A program made the position numbers and the translations under genes. DNA of 64,000 nucleotides from Lachnospiraceae bacterium (GTDB taxonomy: Bacteria > Bacillota > Clostridia > Lachnospirales > Lachnospiraceae), in assembly GCA_910575835.1 (NCBI GenBank), contig CAJTGB010000011.1:1-64000 (forward strand), written 5' to 3'. Positions 1-7,015 of this stretch are shown here, one piece after another. The notes beneath the pieces were generated by a model. It made no database searches. It saw only the letters and a program-made list of their open reading frames with translations, and had not been told where the DNA came from. Position 1 is the stretch's first letter. Every line of letters starts with the position of its first letter.

Positions 1-12
1 TGTGGATAAATT

Positions 13-92
13 TTATCCGAGATTTTTTGCATGAACCCCCGCATACAAAAGATTTTTAAGAATTTCCTCGGATAATTAAAAATCTCGGATAA
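13..92. repeat. Inverted repeat at ICE edge
   Basis: TTATCCGAGATTTTT at 13-27 is repeated exactly in inverted orientation at 78-92, and a partial third copy (CTCGGATAATT) lies between them. A separate small hairpin (CCCTCT/AGAGGG) follows at 97-111. The block lies downstream of the minus-strand ICE gene ending at 144, so it may end that transcript, or it may be a protein-binding repeat. No clear T-tract decides between these. Confidence 0.5.
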
Positions 93-143
93 TGCGCCCT
101 CTTCCAGAGGGGGATTTTCCGGGTTTCCGTTTTTCTGCCGTTT

Positions 144-659
144 TTACCGTTCCTGCTGTCGGGGCTTCTTGTCAGGATAGAGCTTCCCGGCGACAACGGC
201 GGCATGGCTTTTTATCTTGATTTCCCCCTCCTGCTCGCTGTGTTTTGCGTTCCGGTAGCCTTCATCGGAGAGAAAGAAACGGAACCGCTCCCCCTTAAAA
301 CCGACAAAGCATTGCTTCTGTACTTCCAGCGTAATCATGTGCCGGGTTTTCGGGTGGAACCGTTCTATCCCGGACAGGTCATGCCCCTGCAAAATCGGCT
401 CCTGTGCCTTTGCCGCCGCAAGCCGCTGGCGGATGGAATTGTCACGCTCTGCAAGGAACTGGGCTTTTGTGGCTGCAACAAACTGGCTGCACTCCGGCTC
501 CGGTATCTTTTCCAGTTTTCGGATGGCGTTCTCCACGATTGCCCTTGTCAGTAAGTCCTTTATTACCGGCACGATTTCTTTCATGCCCGCAAGTGTTTCC
601 GCCTTGGTCGGTGCGGCATACTGGTAGATAATGTCCAGCTCACTTTTTGAAAATTTCAT
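144..659 (-). CDS. ICE-associated protein of unknown function
   Basis: A 171-residue soluble protein with no signal peptide or membrane segment. The first ~95 residues look helical and charged (start MKFSKSELDIIYQY). The last ~60 residues are more beta-rich and end in a basic tail. I do not recognise a catalytic motif. The ATG overlaps the TGA of the upstream DUF3847 gene by two bases (ATGA), so the two are probably translationally coupled and co-transcribed. The context, with DUF3847 and a RepA-N-like protein, is that of a conjugative-element operon, so a role in element maintenance or transfer is plausible but not shown by the sequence. Confidence 0.7.
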   Translation of the reverse strand: MKFSKSELDIIYQYAAPTKAETLAGMKEIVPVIKDLLTRAIVENAIRKLEKIPEPECSQFVAATKAQFLAERDNSIRQRLAAAKAQEPILQGHDLSGIERFHPKTRHMITLEVQKQCFVGFKGERFRFFLSDEGYRNAKHSEQEGEIKIKSHAAVVAGKLYPDKKPRQQER

Positions 660-949
660 TCCGTGTCCTCCTTCCGGTTTTCGGTAAGAACCTGTGCCAC
701 AAGACGCTTCGTGTCGCCCCGGTGGAACAATACTTTTAAGATGGCGCTGACCTGCTCGTCCGTCACGGCTTCCGGGTGGGGGAGATGGCTTTCCAGCATT
801 GCCCCTCTGGTGCAGAGCCGGTGCGTCCGTTCCTTCCGGTTCAGGGTCTTTATCTGGTGTTCCAGCATTTTCTCCTTATGCTGCGCCCGCCGCAGCCTTG
901 CTTCGGTCTTTTCAATCTCCTGATTGAGTTTTTCCAGTTTCTCATTCAT
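656..949 (-). CDS. DUF3847 family ICE protein
   Basis: A 97-residue protein starting MNEKLEKLNQEIEKTEARL. The first ~45 residues are a strongly charged, heptad-like coiled coil. The second half carries a conserved-looking patch with LCTRGAMLESHL. This pattern matches DUF3847, a family almost confined to Clostridial conjugative elements (family knowledge). The ATG at 949 was preferred over an in-frame upstream start because the upstream part overlaps the RepA-like gene and has no family resemblance. It overlaps the preceding gene's end by 8 bases and the next gene by an ATGA. Its function is unknown; DNA binding or mobilisation accessory work is inference. Confidence 0.75.
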   Translation of the reverse strand: MNEKLEKLNQEIEKTEARLRRAQHKEKMLEHQIKTLNRKERTHRLCTRGAMLESHLPHPEAVTDEQVSAILKVLFHRGDTKRLVAQVLTENRKEDTE

Positions 950-1280
950 GGGTGGCGTCCTCCCTGGGGAGCAGGATATAGATGTGGCTGACCTCCCCGA
1001 TTCCCTGACGGACACGCATAATCATCCCGGCCTGTTCCAGCTCGTTCAGGGAACGCTTGCAGGTCTGAGGGCTTCGGGAAAGCGCAGCCGCTATCTCCAT
1101 GACGGGGAAGCGGATAAACAGAATCCCGTTGCTGTCCTCGGTTCCTTTTGTCAGGATTTCATCCAGCAGGCGGGCGTACATGACCTTTGCCGTATTGCTG
1201 ACCTGCAGCCGGAGCATTGCCTTTGGGAGCGGCATACAGGGCGGCAGGGGCGTACTGGCTATCATGAATTCACAATTCAT
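942..1280 (-). CDS. RepA-N-like winged helix protein
   Basis: A 112-residue protein resembling the N-terminal DNA-binding domain of replication initiator protein A (RepA_N) found in Firmicute plasmids and ICEs. Residues ~20-45 (PKAMLRLQVSNTAKVMYARL) match the family's opening helix. Residues ~60-95 form a helix-turn-helix with a beta-hairpin wing (AALSRSPQTCKRSLNELEQ, then the wing ending in YILLP). Only the small wHTH module is present, not a full initiator, so it is more likely an accessory DNA-binding protein. A good ribosome site (AGGAGG, nine bases upstream) sets the start. The start overlaps the coding end of the broken gene upstream. Confidence 0.75.
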   Translation of the reverse strand: MNCEFMIASTPLPPCMPLPKAMLRLQVSNTAKVMYARLLDEILTKGTEDSNGILFIRFPVMEIAAALSRSPQTCKRSLNELEQAGMIMRVRQGIGEVSHIYILLPREDATHE

Positions 1281-1483
1281 TGGGTGGTATCCTCCTTTTG
1301 GCTCGTTTGGATTGGTAGCGGGGGCAGTCGATCATGACAGCCGGGAAACTCTGCCTGCACCCATGCTGGCATTTCTGGCAGAGTCCATTGTAGCTTCTGC
1401 GCCCCCCCCCGGCCGTAAGCGGAAATAAATTTCCGCTGGAAGAAAGCAAGCTCTTTCTTCAACTTCTTTGACATTCTCGGCAT
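1270..1483 (-). pseudogene. Cys-rich ICE protein, frameshifted in a G-tract
   Basis: The gene starts MPRMSKKLKKELAFF and reads to a run of nine G (minus strand; plus-strand C9 at 1392-1400). After the run the reading frame becomes unrelated (AQKLQWTLPEMPAW). In the other frame, directly after the run, a family-like C-terminus appears: YNGLCQKCQHGCRQSF, then DCPRY and a lysine/arginine-rich tail ending at 1270. Removing one G restores a ~70-residue protein with the CxxC...C...C pattern of a small ICE protein common in Tn1549-like elements. The break is therefore one extra G in a homopolymer, either a read error, slippage, or real decay. Uninterrupted, its stop would overlap the start of the RepA-like gene. 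Confidence 0.7.
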
Positions 1484-1981
1484 AGTGCCTCCTTCATAGA
1501 AAAACCGCCCGATTCAGCGGTAACAGCCGGAAAGGGCAGGTAGTGGTTTTTGGTGTAGCGTTTCGGGGTGATTTTTAAGGGAAATACAGCCGTAGAGCCG
1601 ACCCAAAATTCCCCTTGGTATTACGGACAGGGCAGACTATGCCCTGTAAAATTGTTGTGTTTCGGTATCGTTTCGGTGTTCATTTTTGCCGGTTCCCTCT
1701 GCTGTCGTTCCTGCCCCCGTCTAGGCGGCGTTTCGCTCCGCTTGGTACGCTCGTTGCGGTCAGGGTTCCTCCGTTTCCCTGCCGGAAGTCGTTGCGCTAC
1801 ATCGCCGGGGAGCATATCCCATACAGGCCGGTCATTCGATTGGAATAATCCATCGATGAACTGCCTATATCATATGACATTTTTGTACCCTGTGCCGTAT
1901 GTCCACGAATCAGGAATGAAGCCCAAAATCAAAAAAATTCCATGATTGCGGAAAATGCTTTCTGCCGGACGATTTCAAAAA
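1484..1981. other. Non-coding ICE region with a strong hairpin
   Basis: No convincing gene lies between the broken ICE gene and the XRE regulator region; the open frames here lack ribosome sites and family resemblance. A perfect 8-bp stem (ACAGGGCA/TGCCCTGT, 1627-1634 and 1640-1647) has a 5-base loop, and direct TTTCGGT repeats follow at about 1660-1675. Position and structure would fit a transfer origin or a leader for the minus-strand operon, but no nic-site family was recognised. Confidence 0.4.
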
Positions 1982-2044
1982 TCAAGTGTGCATTTTGCAC
2001 TCTTGAAAATCTGGGCAAATCAAAAGCGTATTTTGCGCCTTTGA
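1982..2044. promoter_or_regulatory. Twin 25-bp palindromes upstream of the XRE gene
   Basis: Two imperfect palindromes of equal length share the layout TCAA(a/g)nG..-ATTTTG-..CnCTTGA: 1982-2006 (arms TCAAGtGTGCA/TGCACtCTTGA) and 2020-2044 (arms TCAAAaGCG/CGCcTTTGA). Their starts are 38 bp apart, and they end 94 bp before the regulator's ATG. They are good candidates for operators bound by the XRE protein encoded next door, controlling itself and possibly the divergent ICE operon. That binding is inference. Confidence 0.55.
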
Positions 2045-2138
2045 AAGAATCACAAAGGGAAATGCGCCCAGCATGGATATGTGGTACAATGGGGATGGCG
2101 GCAAAAGCAAGCAGGACGCAGGGAAGGAGAAGGAAGCC

Positions 2139-2948
2139 ATGAAGCAGGGGATAACGATTCAGGAGCGGCTAAAGGATTTAAGGACGGAGCGGCATTTAAA
2201 ATTAGAGGAACTGGCGGCAGCTACGGGAATTTCCAAATCAGCTTTGGGGAGCTATGAAAACGATGATTACAAGGAAATCAGTCACAAGAGCCTTGTGGAG
2301 CTGGCAAAGTTTTACGGAGTGTCAACGGACTATCTTCTCTGCCTGACAGAGAACCGGAACCATCCAGACACGGAACTTACAGAGTTACATTTGAGTGACA
2401 GTATGGTGGAACTGTTAAAAAGCGGGCATATCAATAACCGGCTCCTGTGTGAGATTGCCACGCATGAGGACTTTGTTACCTTAATGACAGACACAGAAAT
2501 TTATGTGGATGGTGTCGCCACTTCCCACTTCCAAAACTTCAACAGCCTTCTGGAAGTCCTGCGGGGGCAAATTCTTTCCCAATATCAGCCGGTAGAGGAA
2601 GATACCGCTTTAAAGGCGTTGGAAGCCATGCAAATACAGGAAGAAGATTATTTCTGTCAGGTCACGCACCAGACTTGGGACACTATCCTCCATGCCATAA
2701 GGGAAGCGCACAAGGACGATACGGACAGTGCGCCGGATGGCTCCAATGCCATGAAGCTAATCAAGGTCGCAAAGAAAGCACTGGCTGTGCCGGGTTCCTA
2801 TCTGGATGTATTCGCCGCCCTTATGTGTACGCAACTGCAAATCCGGTATGAAAAGCTGTCGGAGCAGGAGCGCACGGTTCTGAAGAATGTTATGAAGAAA
2901 ACTCCGGCATATAAGGATTCACCATTGAGCAGGATGAAACGGAGATAA
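2139..2948 (+). CDS. XRE-family transcriptional regulator
   Basis: A 269-residue cytoplasmic regulator. Residues ~8-65 form a Cro/C1-type helix-turn-helix (IQERLKDLRTERHLKLEELA, then TGISKSALGSYEN), followed by the usual 'LAKFYGVSTDYLLCLTEN' segment. The remaining ~190 residues are helical, have no recognised ligand-binding or peptidase motif, and probably mediate dimerisation or sensing. The ATG at 2139 has AAGGAG upstream; the longer frame from 2073 has no ribosome site. It is transcribed away from the minus-strand ICE genes with twin palindromes between them, which fits a repressor of element genes. No RecA-dependent self-cleavage motif or metallopeptidase partner is visible. Confidence 0.85.
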   Translation: MKQGITIQERLKDLRTERHLKLEELAAATGISKSALGSYENDDYKEISHKSLVELAKFYGVSTDYLLCLTENRNHPDTELTELHLSDSMVELLKSGHINNRLLCEIATHEDFVTLMTDTEIYVDGVATSHFQNFNSLLEVLRGQILSQYQPVEEDTALKALEAMQIQEEDYFCQVTHQTWDTILHAIREAHKDDTDSAPDGSNAMKLIKVAKKALAVPGSYLDVFAALMCTQLQIRYEKLSEQERTVLKNVMKKTPAYKDSPLSRMKRR

Positions 2949-2950
2949 GG

Positions 2951-2990
2951 AAATGCCGTTACTTGGTTTTTGGTCCATGCAACGGCATTT
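2951..2990 (+). terminator. Hairpin after the XRE gene
   Basis: AAATGCCGTT at 2951-2960 pairs perfectly with AACGGCATTT at 2981-2990 (20-base loop), starting three bases after the regulator's stop. There is no long T-tract, so termination strength is uncertain. Confidence 0.5.
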
Positions 2991-3068
2991 GGAGTGGTTC
3001 AGATTCAATTTTTAGGGGTATAAGCCGGAATGTCCGGGACAGTGCGCTCTTGATTCGTAACAGAGTTG

Positions 3069-3251
3069 CTATGCGTTCTTCTTATTTCTGTTGCGCTGTG
3101 CCACGGAACATCTGAACGCCTTAAACATTGCCGGGGACAGTTCCGGGGAATCTTCATCAAATTGAATTTCCCGCTTGGCCGCCGCCCTGACTTCCTCCAA
3201 CTGTTCCGGCGTAGGAACCTGGCCATCCTTAATTGTAAAAGTTTTGGTCAT
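3069..3251 (-). CDS. brnA: BrnA-like antitoxin
   Basis: A 60-residue protein starting MTKTFTIKDGQVPTPEQLEE with the segment FDEDSPELSPAMFKAFR, a pattern typical of BrnA-type antitoxins and related CopG-like partners. It follows the toxin gene directly and overlaps its end by 23 bases, the toxin-first order usual for brnTA. An AGGAGG eight bases upstream of the ATG at 3251 supports this start over one six codons earlier. In the family the antitoxin binds and neutralises BrnT and the complex represses its own operon. The C-terminus is short and basic (RNRNKKNA), so the DNA-binding part may be reduced. Confidence 0.75.
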   Translation of the reverse strand: MTKTFTIKDGQVPTPEQLEEVRAAAKREIQFDEDSPELSPAMFKAFRCSVAQRNRNKKNA

Positions 3252-3513
3252 AATAAAGCCTCCTTTCACTCTCCGTTGCCAATCTTGCGGAGATTAACCG
3301 GATATTCTCCCCTCGCTCGGTAAATACAACAAACAATAAATCGCCAACCATACCGATTGCAATATAACGGTCTTCTTCTATACTATGCTCGAAATCATAC
3401 ATCTCTATGTAATGTTCATCCCGAAAAACGTATGAAGCCGTTTCAAAAGAGATTCCATGTTTTTGGCGGTTGATACGTTCTTTTTCCTCGTCCCATTCAA
3501 ATTTTAGTTCCAT
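3229..3513 (-). CDS. brnT: BrnT family toxin
   Basis: A 94-residue BrnT (DUF497) toxin. BrnT proteins are RelE-like ribonucleases that stop translation when freed from BrnA. Visible family marks: the start MELKFEWDEEKERINRQKHG, the segment ISFETASYVF, an acidic DFEHS...EDRYIAIG stretch, then LLFVVFTERGENIRLISAR and ESERRLYY at the end. Length is normal. The ATG at 3513 matches the conserved family start; an upstream in-frame ATG adds 14 residues with no resemblance. The pair sits in mobile DNA, so element stabilisation is the likely role. Catalysis is inferred from the family, not tested. Confidence 0.9.
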   Translation of the reverse strand: MELKFEWDEEKERINRQKHGISFETASYVFRDEHYIEMYDFEHSIEEDRYIAIGMVGDLLFVVFTERGENIRLISARLATESERRLYYDQNFYN

Positions 3514-3613
3514 ATAATTTCCCTCTTTCAAATAAACACGGCATGGTCTACACAAGTATGCCTTTGCTTTGTAACGGATTTTTCAAAGTCCCGATAAATG
3601 GGAATTTGAAACT

Positions 3614-4240
3614 CTATTTTTGAGTGAGAATATGCCAAACATCATCACCAATAAATCCACATTTTCTATATAGGCTCTGCGGATTGGTCGGATTATTCAC
3701 TTTCCCTGATACGGTTGCAAATTCAGCTATACCCTACATTTTTAACAACAAACTATTCACTATCAACTTCCCATAACCTTTCCTTCGATAATGAGGAAGT
3801 ACTTGTATCCACTCTAAAATCAATTCATTAGTTTCCCTGTCATAGTCGGCTATTCCTCCTGCGACAATATTATTTGAATTTTGTTCCTTAAATAAAATCC
3901 ACAAGTCAGGGCAATAAACAGGAGTTCTGCGATAACTTTCTATTTGTTCTTTGGTAATGCTTATATCACTATAACTTGCATTTATGAGCCAAACAAATTC
4001 ATTTATATTGGACGAGCCAGACACTGGTTCTACATCAGTCAAAAATACTTGACCGATATTTTTTAAATTATGAGATAGCCGAAAATATGGCTCATCTTTG
4101 TAGCCTCTAAGCATTCCAACAGAAAAATCTCTATCATGAATTATTTTCATATTTTGGGGCACAGCGAGTTCTTTTGATTTCCAATATGGAATACTTAAAG
4201 TACCACATGGGTCATTCACATATTCTTGTAATAAAAGCAT
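3614..4240 (-). pseudogene. GNAT acetyltransferase with in-frame amber codon
   Basis: The N-terminal ~168 residues (MLLLQEYVNDPCGTLSIPYW...) are a GNAT-type acetyltransferase and include the acetyl-CoA loop region LPHYRRKGYGKLIVNSLL. A TAG at 3734-3736 then stops the frame. Translation beyond it in the same frame continues for 39 family-like residues to a TAG at 3614: GIAEFATVSGKVNNPTNP, then SLYRKCGF and VWHIL, the usual last strand and helix of the fold. So one nonsense codon removes the C-terminal part that completes the acetyl-CoA site. The start at 4240 has GGAG nine bases upstream. A read error or recent inactivation is likeliest; natural amber suppression is not supported. Confidence 0.8.
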
Positions 4241-4361
4241 AGAACACATCTCCAAAAATCCCAATTTATCGTCTAAAATAATTCTACCACATATCTATAA
4301 ATAAATCATCTCACTTTTTATGATTTCCTCCGCCCGGTTGCGGATATTGTTCCTCCGGCCT

Positions 4362-4660
4362 AAAATCCAAACTTAGAAGAAATCCAAACGTTCCTCTGTA
4401 AATCCTTTATTTAAGGCATTTTTTGATATAAAAGTTTGGATTTTGTTTTGTACTTCTCTTGTCAGAAATGAGAATAAATTGATTGAAACAGAGCTAAATA
4501 GCAATGTTTTACGCATTTTGTCATAATTGGAGTATTGTACTTTGTGAAACGAAATCCAAACTTTTTCCGGCAAGAATTCCCAATTATCAAGCTGTTTTCA
4601 GAAAAGTTTGGATTTTATATAAGTTTGGATTTCAGGGCAAATCTAAACTTTTGGATTTGC
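4362..4660. repeat. Cluster of AAGTTTGGATTT repeats in both orientations
   Basis: About seven copies of AAGTTTGGATTT or its complement lie in 300 bp. They begin near 4363, 4380 (one mismatch), 4432, 4552, 4604, 4621 and 4639 (variant). Copies at 4552-4565 and 4602-4616 face each other and could form a ~13-bp stem. The last copies run into the 3' end of tnpV and supply its final codons. The rest of the stretch 4241-4614 has no convincing gene; one 66-codon frame is made largely of repeat sequence. Confidence 0.7.
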
Positions 4661-4980
4661 TTTACCCATTCAAGCTGGTTCCGGGCTTTCAGTTCCTCGG
4701 TCACTCCCTCAGCGGCTTTCATCTGCTCCATGATTAAGTCAAGCCGTTCCTCCGCCTGCTCGTTCAAGTCGGCAAGGTACGTCCACAATTTCCCCGTCAG
4801 GATAAGGGAGCTGTACCGTGCCGGATGTTCCTGTTTGACATATTCCCGGTGCAGCCGCTCATAGCGTCCGATGGGGCGGCTTCCCTCCGGCAGCTTCAAG
4901 TCCGGGATATAGTAGTCACCTACCAACGTATAATGCAATCCATTATTCCCATCATAAATATGTTTTTTCAATTTATCCAT
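4615..4980 (-). CDS. tnpV: TnpV family transposon protein, altered C-terminus
   Basis: A 121-residue TnpV-like protein, a small family found with Clostridial transposons such as Tn4451/Tn5398-type elements; its role in transposition is unclear. Diagnostic segments are HIYDGNNGLHYTLVGDYYIP, RPIGRYERLHREYVK and LILTGKLWTYLADLNEQA. The body matches the family over ~105 residues. The last ~12 residues (after WVKQIQ) are encoded by the AAGTTTGGATTT repeats, so the native end has been replaced. The ATG at 4980 has an AGGAG-like site upstream. It stands alone on the minus strand. Confidence 0.85.
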   Translation of the reverse strand: MDKLKKHIYDGNNGLHYTLVGDYYIPDLKLPEGSRPIGRYERLHREYVKQEHPARYSSLILTGKLWTYLADLNEQAEERLDLIMEQMKAAEGVTEELKARNQLEWVKQIQKFRFALKSKLI

Positions 4981-5095
4981 GGTGTTAATCTCCTCATTCT
5001 GGTTTTATAATCGCAAGTCGGACTCCCCCGAAATATTGGTAAATCATTGGTAAAATTGAGTAAGAAATACGGAAAACATTAGATTTATAAGCATT

Positions 5096-5146
5096 TTACC
5101 ATGACCAACAAATCCTGCCGTGGCAGACGAAAAGTATTTTAATCAT
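5096..5146 (-). pseudogene. 5' fragment resembling a low-molecular-weight phosphatase gene
   Basis: AGGAGG, a ten-base spacer and ATG lead into MIKILFVCHGRICWSW and a stop at 5096. The opening matches the N-terminus and phosphate-binding loop of low-molecular-weight protein tyrosine phosphatases (consensus VCxGNxCRS), but the loop arginine is missing and the frame ends after 16 codons. It looks like the start of a host or element gene cut off by insertion or deletion. A short leader peptide is less likely. Confidence 0.5.
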
Positions 5147-5179
5147 AATAAAAATTCCTCCTAAAATGCGTTGAATTGC

Positions 5180-5266
5180 CATGTTTTGGCACGTTTTGCG
5201 AGGTTTATTTTTTTTTAATAATATTGTTAAAAAAATCACAGAATGAGCAAAACGGGGCAAAATGTG
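5180..5266. repeat. Long imperfect inverted repeat around an AT-rich core
   Basis: The 20-mer at 5180-5199 (starts CATGTTTTGG) pairs with that at 5247-5266 (ends CAAAATGTG) with a few mismatches. The core contains complementary T and A runs (T9...A7). It lies between the phosphatase fragment and the end of the nuclease-like gene. It could be a recombination site or a cruciform at the element border. Confidence 0.5.
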
Positions 5267-5286
5267 GCAAGTTGAAGCCATGAAAC

Positions 5287-5324
5287 GTAGTAAAAACGTA
5301 GTAAGAATTAGGGGTTTTTACTAC
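5287..5324 (-). terminator. 11-bp hairpin at the end of the nuclease-like gene
   Basis: GTAGTAAAAAC at 5287-5297 and GTTTTTACTAC at 5314-5324 pair perfectly with a 16-base loop. The stem starts inside the stop codon region of the minus-strand gene ending at 5321. There is no T-tract after the stem, so it may protect the mRNA end rather than terminate. A second partial copy (CGTAGTAAGA) lies in the loop. Confidence 0.45.
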
Positions 5325-7009
5325 TCATCTATTTTAACAAACAATTCATATCCCTTTGCCAATTCAACTTCTGTCGCAATTCCAATCTCACCATTGCAAA
5401 CGGACTCAACATCGATATCATTTAAACGTAAACTTATAATTACTGTTTTTATCCAATCATCTCCTTTTCTTGCCCATACTGAATCCCCTATACTAATTTC
5501 ACTAGAATTTAATTTTATAATGCCTGCTTTCGCCTTCTTAAAATACTCATCAAGCTTTCCAATACGCTTTAAATTACTTGGAAGCAATGTAATTAATCCT
5601 ATTTTCTTTAACGAATTTCTTGTTTCCTCTTTGGTAAAAATCCCAGCTTCAATAAATTTAAATTGTTTAAACAATTGCCACGTTGTCAATAATCCTCTCT
5701 CATCATCTTCAGCATAATCAATTTGATTATCCTTAAAAGGCGGATTATCTCTTAGTGAAGGATTCATGTATCTTTGATGATTAACAATATATATTGGCCA
5801 TACATTTTTATCGCGATTTTCTTTTTCTCTTTTTCTTCTATGTTTTACTATCTGTGAACATTCAGAATCTGTTGATGTTCGACCTATTCCTTTAACCTCT
5901 ATTATATATAAGTCATCATTATCCCAAATCTGAATATCTTCCCGTAGTATTTCTTCGTTTCCATCTACCAACACAACATTTTCAAATCCCAACCATTTTA
6001 AATAGTGGCACACTGCTTCTACCAACGGCTGACCTGTCTGAATTAGCATCTCATTTAAAAACCTATATTTTTCATATGCTGCTTTTGTTTTATTCTCCAA
6101 CTCAAAAATCTTATTACGATACTCTTCCGTTGCCTGTTCTTTTTCCTTCTCATACTTAATAACTTCCTCTGGTTTAAACTCACTATTATTAATCCATCTA
6201 AATTCTTTTGATTCCGGAAAGAATTCTGGCAATATTTCTGGTAATATTTGTGAAAAAAGAGTTTGAACTAATTCGCCCTTCTTTTCACATACAGGGAGTA
6301 ATAATTCATATCCCGTATCCTTTTTATAACCGATATATGAAATAACCTCTCCGTCTTGATTCTTAAGTAGAGGAACATAATTTTTATCTATAACGCTTAT
6401 TTGTTGCTGCGAATCCCATATGGTTGGTAAATCAAATATAACTTTATACTTTGAAATATATTTAGCTATTATTTCGGCCAAATCATTATTTTCTGCTTTA
6501 ACTTTTTCGCCATTTTTACTAGATACTATTGCACCAATTGTTTCATAAATATTTCTATTGAATTCATCTGGGTAACTATATTGTCTTTGTCCTACTTTTT
6601 CAACAATTCCATATTTTTCCTCATAACTGCTATTTGCAAAAATTATTCGAAAGCAGTCCTCTCGCATATGTTCTCTTAAAATGTCTACTGCAACAAATGG
6701 TACTGGGTTAAATACTTTTTTAGGACAATCCACTCTAAACAGGTATGGTATTCCTTCTGGTTCTTCATCTTCCTCACACGCCTCCTCCTCACATTTATTT
6801 TGAAAATCAATAATGAGAACTCTATATTCATGCAAATTATCTACCATATCATATTTTATGTTCAAGTATCTATGTTCTTCATAATCCTTATACTTTATTT
6901 TTTTAATAATACCCAAATTTCCCGTAGCAACAGTATATTCTGTTTGCAATTTTTCGGCTATCTCTTTGTTATTAAAAACACATATCTGCGGTTCACTATA
7001 TTTTTCCAT
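5321..7009 (-). CDS. PD-(D/E)XK nuclease-like protein with C-terminal beta-barrel
   Basis: A 562-residue protein of no recognised family, AT-rich compared with its neighbours. Residues 1-280 are mixed alpha/beta without a known motif. About 285-320 are a charged coiled coil. Residues ~325-420 look like a PD-(D/E)XK nuclease core: GFENVVLV, then REDIQIW (Asp ~358), YIIEVKG (Glu ~371, Lys ~373) and a Q/H/R-rich helix. The last ~65 residues (SEISIGDSVWARKGDDW, SLRLN, GEIGIA) resemble the beta-barrel of translation-factor domain II (fold-level inference). The ATG at 7009 has AGGAG eight bases upstream; a TTG two codons earlier is too close to it. It stands alone between mobile elements, which suggests but does not prove a defence role. 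Confidence 0.7.
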   Translation of the reverse strand: MEKYSEPQICVFNNKEIAEKLQTEYTVATGNLGIIKKIKYKDYEEHRYLNIKYDMVDNLHEYRVLIIDFQNKCEEEACEEDEEPEGIPYLFRVDCPKKVFNPVPFVAVDILREHMREDCFRIIFANSSYEEKYGIVEKVGQRQYSYPDEFNRNIYETIGAIVSSKNGEKVKAENNDLAEIIAKYISKYKVIFDLPTIWDSQQQISVIDKNYVPLLKNQDGEVISYIGYKKDTGYELLLPVCEKKGELVQTLFSQILPEILPEFFPESKEFRWINNSEFKPEEVIKYEKEKEQATEEYRNKIFELENKTKAAYEKYRFLNEMLIQTGQPLVEAVCHYLKWLGFENVVLVDGNEEILREDIQIWDNDDLYIIEVKGIGRTSTDSECSQIVKHRRKREKENRDKNVWPIYIVNHQRYMNPSLRDNPPFKDNQIDYAEDDERGLLTTWQLFKQFKFIEAGIFTKEETRNSLKKIGLITLLPSNLKRIGKLDEYFKKAKAGIIKLNSSEISIGDSVWARKGDDWIKTVIISLRLNDIDVESVCNGEIGIATEVELAKGYELFVKIDE

Positions 7010-7015
7010 ATCCAA

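Larger units (their letters stand above)
1..5320. mobile_element. Left-edge ICE-like accessory segment
   Basis: This is a block of mobile-element genes that enters from the left edge. It holds minus-strand ICE genes (144-1483), an XRE regulator, a BrnT/BrnA toxin-antitoxin pair, tnpV and gene fragments. DUF3847, the RepA-N-like protein and TnpV are families typical of Tn1549-like conjugative elements in gut Clostridia (family knowledge). No relaxase, type IV secretion gene or integrase of the element lies in the window, so only one end is seen. The right boundary is inferred from the change of gene content near 5320 and from the phosphatase-gene fragment at 5096-5146. No att core was identified. 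Several genes are broken, so this may be a decaying remnant. Confidence 0.55.

Noticed and set aside
1568-1945. 125-codon plus-strand frame in the ICE spacer
   Set aside because: It has no ribosome site, low-complexity Arg/Ser-rich content and overlaps structured non-coding sequence.
4373-4573. 66-codon minus-strand frame upstream of the GNAT pseudogene
   Set aside because: It consists largely of AAGTTTGGATTT repeats, with no ribosome site or family.
4362-4660. CRISPR array
   Set aside because: The repeats are 12 bp, in both orientations and irregularly spaced, and no cas genes are present.
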